Origin: Emticicia sp.
Lineage (GTDB): Bacteria > Bacteroidota > Bacteroidia > Cytophagales > Spirosomataceae
Length of the DNA: 45,962 nucleotides
Assembly (NCBI GenBank): GCA_023254245.1
Contig: JALQYE010000011.1
Coordinates: 1 to 45,962, forward strand
Reading direction: 5' to 3'
Shown here: positions 43,006-45,962 of the stretch, piece by piece
How the letters are laid out: each line of letters starts with the position of its first letter
Position numbering within the stretch: position 1 is the stretch's first letter
The notes under the pieces: model-generated
Seen by the model: the letters and a program-made list of their open reading frames with translations, nothing else
What the model was told of the DNA's origin: nothing
Database searches by the model: none
Translations under genes and position numbers: made by a program

Positions 43006-43419
43006 TTAGTAACTTAAAGTACCTTTTCCTTTTAGGATTTCCTTCGTAATAACATACTCTCCGTTGGTGATTTCGATGAAGTATTTACCAGCTTCGATTG
43101 TTGAGAAATCGTACTTGAATTTATATCCAGTAGCTTTTTTACCAATTCTATCTTCATTCAATACATCGCCTTTTTCATTCATCAATTTTACGATAGCGAT
43201 TTTGCCTGCATCTTTTGTCAATGACAAACTCAATTGTAATGAGTTTACGTTTCCTACTTCATACATTCCTACGTTAAGGTTACTCATTTTATAGTTGAGA
43301 ATTGAGTTTGAAGTCGTGGCTGCTTCTGCTTTCTCTACTTTTTTGTCTTCGGCATTTGCGTTGAAGAATACTGTTGTTGCTAATAAAGCGATGGCGATAG
43401 TTGATTGTAACGTTTTCAT
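43006..43419 (-). CDS. Small secreted protein, paralogue of its neighbour
   Basis: 137 residues, with a cleavable signal (MKTLQSTIAIALLATTVFFNANA). A charged, low-complexity stretch (about 24-38) precedes a single beta-sandwich-like domain (NVGMYEVGNVNSLQLSLS ... EAGKYFIEITNGEYVITKE). No cysteine and no catalytic motif are seen. With the next gene it forms a tandem pair; an internal terminator is not evident, so they may be cotranscribed. Confidence 0.82.
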   Translation of the reverse strand: MKTLQSTIAIALLATTVFFNANAEDKKVEKAEAATTSNSILNYKMSNLNVGMYEVGNVNSLQLSLSLTKDAGKIAIVKLMNEKGDVLNEDRIGKKATGYKFKYDFSTIEAGKYFIEITNGEYVITKEILKGKGTLSY

Positions 43420-43816
43420 AATTTTATATATTTAATATTCTGTAATTTTAATTGTTGTTTAAATCTGTGTCTCCTTGTTTGACGATTCAAAGGTATGGGT
43501 AAAACTTGGTACTATGTAATACAAACTACTCAAATGGTTATTTTAAAAGGACGAGTGGCGATTAGACTTGATGGCTACAAAATACCCTTGTAACAAAATT
43601 TTATTTTCTTTTAAATTGATTTTAATATTAATAACTAACAAAAACCAAATATTGTTTTGTTTTGATACCAAATATACTACTGACCATATATTACTATTTG
43701 AAAAAGCTATGCCAAGAAATTTACCACCGTACCAAATATATCATAAACACCTTACTATCAATTATTTATATAAACTTATAGAAACCAAGAAACTTTTAGG
43801 ATGTCTAAAAATTGTC

Positions 43817-43849
43817 CATTTTCGTACAACTAAATGTCATTTTCGTACA
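43817..43849 (+). promoter_or_regulatory. Two direct repeats of CATTTTCGTACA, 21 bp apart
   Basis: CATTTTCGTACA occurs at 43817-43828 and 43838-43849, so the start points are 21 bp apart, two turns of the helix. They lie just upstream of the promoter of the DUF1080 gene and fit a site for a dimeric AraC-type activator. Confidence 0.5.
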
Positions 43850-43878
43850 CTATTTGGTTTTGATTCACAAAACTTTAT

Positions 43879-43886
43879 TACATTTG
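43879..43886 (+). promoter_or_regulatory. -7 promoter element of the DUF1080 gene
   Basis: TACATTTG matches TAnnTTTG, 31 bases before the ATG. TTG at 43860 or 43854 could be the -33 element (spacing 16 or 22). Confidence 0.6.
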
Positions 43887-43917
43887 GGCGTCAAAATAAT
43901 CAACCTTTAATACTGAG

Positions 43918-44697
43918 ATGAAAAAAGTACAAATCATTGCTTCGGTTGCATTCGCCATGCTTCTTAGTGCAAAATCTTATGCACAATATTCTTCAACCCC
44001 ACCTGCGGTTTCGCCAATGCCGATGAAACCTGAAATGACAGAAATTTGGGAACCAGAGGTTACGGTAGTAACTCCAGGAAAAACCAGTGCCGATGCCCCA
44101 TCAGATGCCATTATATTATTTGATGGCAAAGATTTGTCGCAATGGGTGAGTGCGAAGGATGGTTCGCCTGCTCCGTGGTTAGTAATTGATGGTCGAATGG
44201 AAGTGGTTCCAAAAACTGGTGATATTAAAACAAAATTGAAATTTGGTGATTGCCAACTACATATTGAGTTTTCGGCTCCTGATGAAGTTGCGGGTGTAAG
44301 CCAAGGTCGTGGTAATAGTGGGGTGTTCTTCCAAGACCGTTATGAATTGCAGATTTTGGATTCTTACCAAAACCGCACGTATCGTAACGGACAAGCAGGT
44401 AGTATATATAAGGATACTGCTCCGCTCGTAAATGCTATGCGTGGCCCATTAGAGTGGAATACTTATGACGTAATTTATACCGCACCTCGCTTCAAGCCAG
44501 ATGGCCGTTTAGATTATCCAGCTCGTATTACAGTTTTACATAATGGCGTTTTGGTTCAAAACAATACAACGATTTTGGGTCTAACAAACTACATTGGCTT
44601 GCACATGTATCCTGAAGCTCACGGAGAAGATGTGATTCACTTACAAGACCACGGTAACAAAACACAATTCAGAAATATTTGGATTAGAAGACTGTAA
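43918..44697 (+). CDS. Secreted DUF1080 (3-keto-disaccharide hydrolase-like) protein
   Basis: 259 residues with a signal peptide (MKKVQIIASVAFAMLLSAKSYAQ). A Pro-rich linker (about 24-58) leads to a jelly-roll DUF1080 domain (about 63-259) with ILFDGKDLSQWVS, WLVIDGRMEVVPKTGDIKTK, GRGNSGVFFQDRYELQILDS and the end IWIRRL. This domain occurs in proteins that hydrolyse 3-ketoglycosides and bind glycans in Bacteroidota and Planctomycetota. The enzyme activity of this member is not proven from the sequence. It is monocistronic, with a promoter that may have an activator site. Confidence 0.92.
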   Translation: MKKVQIIASVAFAMLLSAKSYAQYSSTPPAVSPMPMKPEMTEIWEPEVTVVTPGKTSADAPSDAIILFDGKDLSQWVSAKDGSPAPWLVIDGRMEVVPKTGDIKTKLKFGDCQLHIEFSAPDEVAGVSQGRGNSGVFFQDRYELQILDSYQNRTYRNGQAGSIYKDTAPLVNAMRGPLEWNTYDVIYTAPRFKPDGRLDYPARITVLHNGVLVQNNTTILGLTNYIGLHMYPEAHGEDVIHLQDHGNKTQFRNIWIRRL

Positions 44698-44726
44698 TTG
44701 AGTCTATAGTCGATGGACAACAGTAG

Positions 44727-44763
44727 AAACCGCTTCTTTCTTCTCTTGAAAGAAGCGGTTTTT
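44727..44763. terminator. Bidirectional terminator
   Basis: A perfect 14-bp stem (44727-44740 with 44748-44761) and T-run between convergent genes. Confidence 0.93.
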
Positions 44764-44776
44764 GTTTACGAGTAGC

Positions 44777-45962
44777 TTAATTATTGACAGCTAATAACTT
44801 CACGGCATCGCCATTTATTACTTTTACATCGCTCTTCAAAATAACTTTATCGCCAACTTTCAAGCCTTTGGCAGTCCATTTATCGTTAGCGAGCGTAGCC
44901 GTGATTGCTTTAGCAGTAGATTTTCCATCTTTCTCCGAAACTACATAAACCGAGCAAGTGCCTTTGTTATCACGAATGAGAGCATCGGTTATTTGAAAGT
45001 TTTTATCGACTACACCTACTCTAACTGGCTTAGGTGCTTTTGGAGTAGCTGGGGTTCTCACACGAGCAGGTGGTGGCGGTGGTGCTACCTCTGAATCTGA
45101 TGGACGAAAATTACGAGGTGCTGGCGGCACAGGAACAACCGCTTTCGGTGATGCGGGATGAGCAGGTGGTGCAGGGTAAGTGCTACCATAACGATAATAA
45201 TTACGGCTGCCGTGTGTGCTAAAGTTTACGTTATCGCCATTTACGTTGATTCTTAAATCTTTTTCTTGTAAATCTTTGTATCGACTTCCCCACGTTTTAT
45301 TCATCCAGCTCCAAACTTTTTCATAAATTGCCGCCGATTGTGGCTCTAAATCAATCAAAAGTTTATCGCCTTTTAGACGCACTTCAAAGTCTTTTTTATT
45401 TTTGATGAGTCCATCTTTATATAGCATTTCAGCGAATGATTCTAAGTCTTTTTTGAAACGAGCTTCTTCTTCTTTAGCCAGTTTCTCTAAAACCTTACCC
45501 TTTGCATCCATGATTCTACCGAGACTATCCATTGGTTTGGAATAACGTTCCATCAATCGACCTAAACTATCCATTGGTGAGCTAAGACGTTGCATACGTT
45601 TTTCAAACGGACGCATTTCGGCTTCAATACCATTCATTTGTTGCTCAAACTCGTGCATTTGTTTTTCTAATACTCGCTCTTGTTTCTCTAAATCTTTGAG
45701 TTTTTGCTCGGCATCTGCTGGCATTTTTTCTGCATCTATGTATTTATTATGGATTTTTTGCATTGCCAAACTTACTTCCTGCATCTGAATAGATAAGTCT
45801 TGAATTTTACGTTGTGGTACTTGAAACTTACGCTGAACCTGCTGCATCGCTTCGCTCTCTTTCTCCATCTGGCGGCTTAATACTTCCATTTCTTTGCTGT
45901 ATTTTTCCATTTCTTTGCCCAAAGCCTCCATTTCGGCTTCAACTTTATCTAATTTAGAAGTG
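44777..45962 (-). CDS. C-terminal part of an M56/BlaR1-like protein (runs off the window)
   Basis: The frame is open to the right edge, so the N-terminus is missing. At least 390 residues are visible: a long Met/Glu/Lys-rich coiled coil with repeats like MEKYSKEMEVLSRQM and SPMDSLGRLMERYSK, a helical domain (FAEMLYKDGLIKNKKDFEVRL ... YEKVWSWMNKTWG), a Pro-rich linker and a C-terminal beta domain (RVGVVDKNFQITDALIRDNK ... DAVKLLAVN). Such coiled coils are found at the end of M56/BlaR1 sensor peptidases in Cytophagales. The peptidase part is not in this window, so the call is provisional. Confidence 0.6.
   Translation of the reverse strand, partial: TSKLDKVEAEMEALGKEMEKYSKEMEVLSRQMEKESEAMQQVQRKFQVPQRKIQDLSIQMQEVSLAMQKIHNKYIDAEKMPADAEQKLKDLEKQERVLEKQMHEFEQQMNGIEAEMRPFEKRMQRLSSPMDSLGRLMERYSKPMDSLGRIMDAKGKVLEKLAKEEEARFKKDLESFAEMLYKDGLIKNKKDFEVRLKGDKLLIDLEPQSAAIYEKVWSWMNKTWGSRYKDLQEKDLRINVNGDNVNFSTHGSRNYYRYGSTYPAPPAHPASPKAVVPVPPAPRNFRPSDSEVAPPPPPARVRTPATPKAPKPVRVGVVDKNFQITDALIRDNKGTCSVYVVSEKDGKSTAKAITATLANDKWTAKGLKVGDKVILKSDVKVINGDAVKLLAVNN

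Larger units (their letters stand above)
43420..43917. other. 498-base gap between divergent secreted-protein genes
   Basis: Holds CAAAGGTA (43488-43495), a minus-strand -7 element TACCTTTG for the small secreted proteins, an AT-rich stretch, two direct repeats (43817-43849) and a plus-strand -7 box (43879-43886). A 117-codon plus-strand frame crosses it but has no family features and overlaps these signals, so I do not call it. Confidence 0.6.

Noticed and set aside
43568-43921. 117-codon frame in the gap before the DUF1080 gene
   Set aside because: It overlaps the promoter and direct repeats, has no family features and its composition is that of AT-rich intergenic sequence.

Overview
The window is chromosomal DNA from a member of the Bacteroidota, most likely a Cytophagales bacterium of the Emticicia/Leadbetterella/Spirosoma type. 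The evidence is the low GC content, the near absence of Shine-Dalgarno sequences, several promoters of the TAnnTTTG class used by the Bacteroidota housekeeping sigma factor, carboxypeptidase-regulatory-like (CarboxypepD_reg) domains at the front of every TonB-dependent receptor, and families typical of the phylum (DUF2723, DUF6155, DUF2520, DUF1080, PafA, membrane M28 peptidase). I see no tRNA, rRNA, insertion sequence, phage gene or CRISPR array. The genus is inferred, not proven.

Layout. 1-2.3 kb: recR, a stand-alone trpF-like gene and an exported Mn-type superoxide dismutase. 2.3-8.9 kb (minus strand): a probable three-gene iron-uptake operon with a FecA-like receptor, a siderophore-type receptor and a secreted BNR/sialidase-like protein. 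Its promoter is flanked by two copies of a TTTAGA-N5-TCTAAA palindrome, and a third degenerate copy lies before the second receptor. 8.9-12.3 kb: topoisomerase IV subunit A (parC), a half-kilobase gap with a possible structured RNA, and a cold-shock protein. 12.5-15.1 kb: a four-gene module of a small CPQQC-tailed protein, a multi-pass membrane protein, a NarL-type histidine kinase and its response regulator. 15.1-17.5 kb: a Rid-family protein, then grpE-dnaJ. 17.7-22.1 kb: an MFS transporter and a large DUF2723/GT117 membrane protein.

22.2-25.3 kb: a ZnuD-like TonB receptor and a lipoprotein, each behind a promoter overlapped by TGCAA-N5-TTGCA palindromes, probably a zinc (Zur-type) regulon. 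25.4-30 kb: a 5'(3')-deoxyribonucleotidase, an overlapping M28 peptidase/YhhN pair, a mini-protein with an HExxH motif, and the alkaline phosphatase PafA. 30.1-33.6 kb: an NrnA-type DHH phosphoesterase, two tandem FKBP lipoproteins and a DUF6155 protein; the first and last of these appear to be transcribed from at or within a few bases of their start codons. 33.7-36.6 kb: a periplasmic thioredoxin and a secreted protein with 24 copies of a TEQ/TKQ repeat and a peptidoglycan-binding tail. 37-46 kb: a DUF2520 protein, a Tat-exported HisC-like aminotransferase, class II aldolase, a polysaccharide deacetylase, an SGNH hydrolase, two paralogous small secreted proteins, a DUF1080 protein and the 3' end of a gene resembling an M56/BlaR1 protein.

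The most unusual signals are outside the genes. Several intergenic spaces are built from short repeated words (TTCTGAGTT, TTAGG, GGACTAT, GGTTAGACTCAAGATA) arranged as opposed arms of large imperfect hairpins, one of them running up to the start codon of the next gene. With the two palindrome families and the 24-repeat protein, these are the best candidates for undescribed biology here. The accessory gene content is otherwise ordinary for the phylum.
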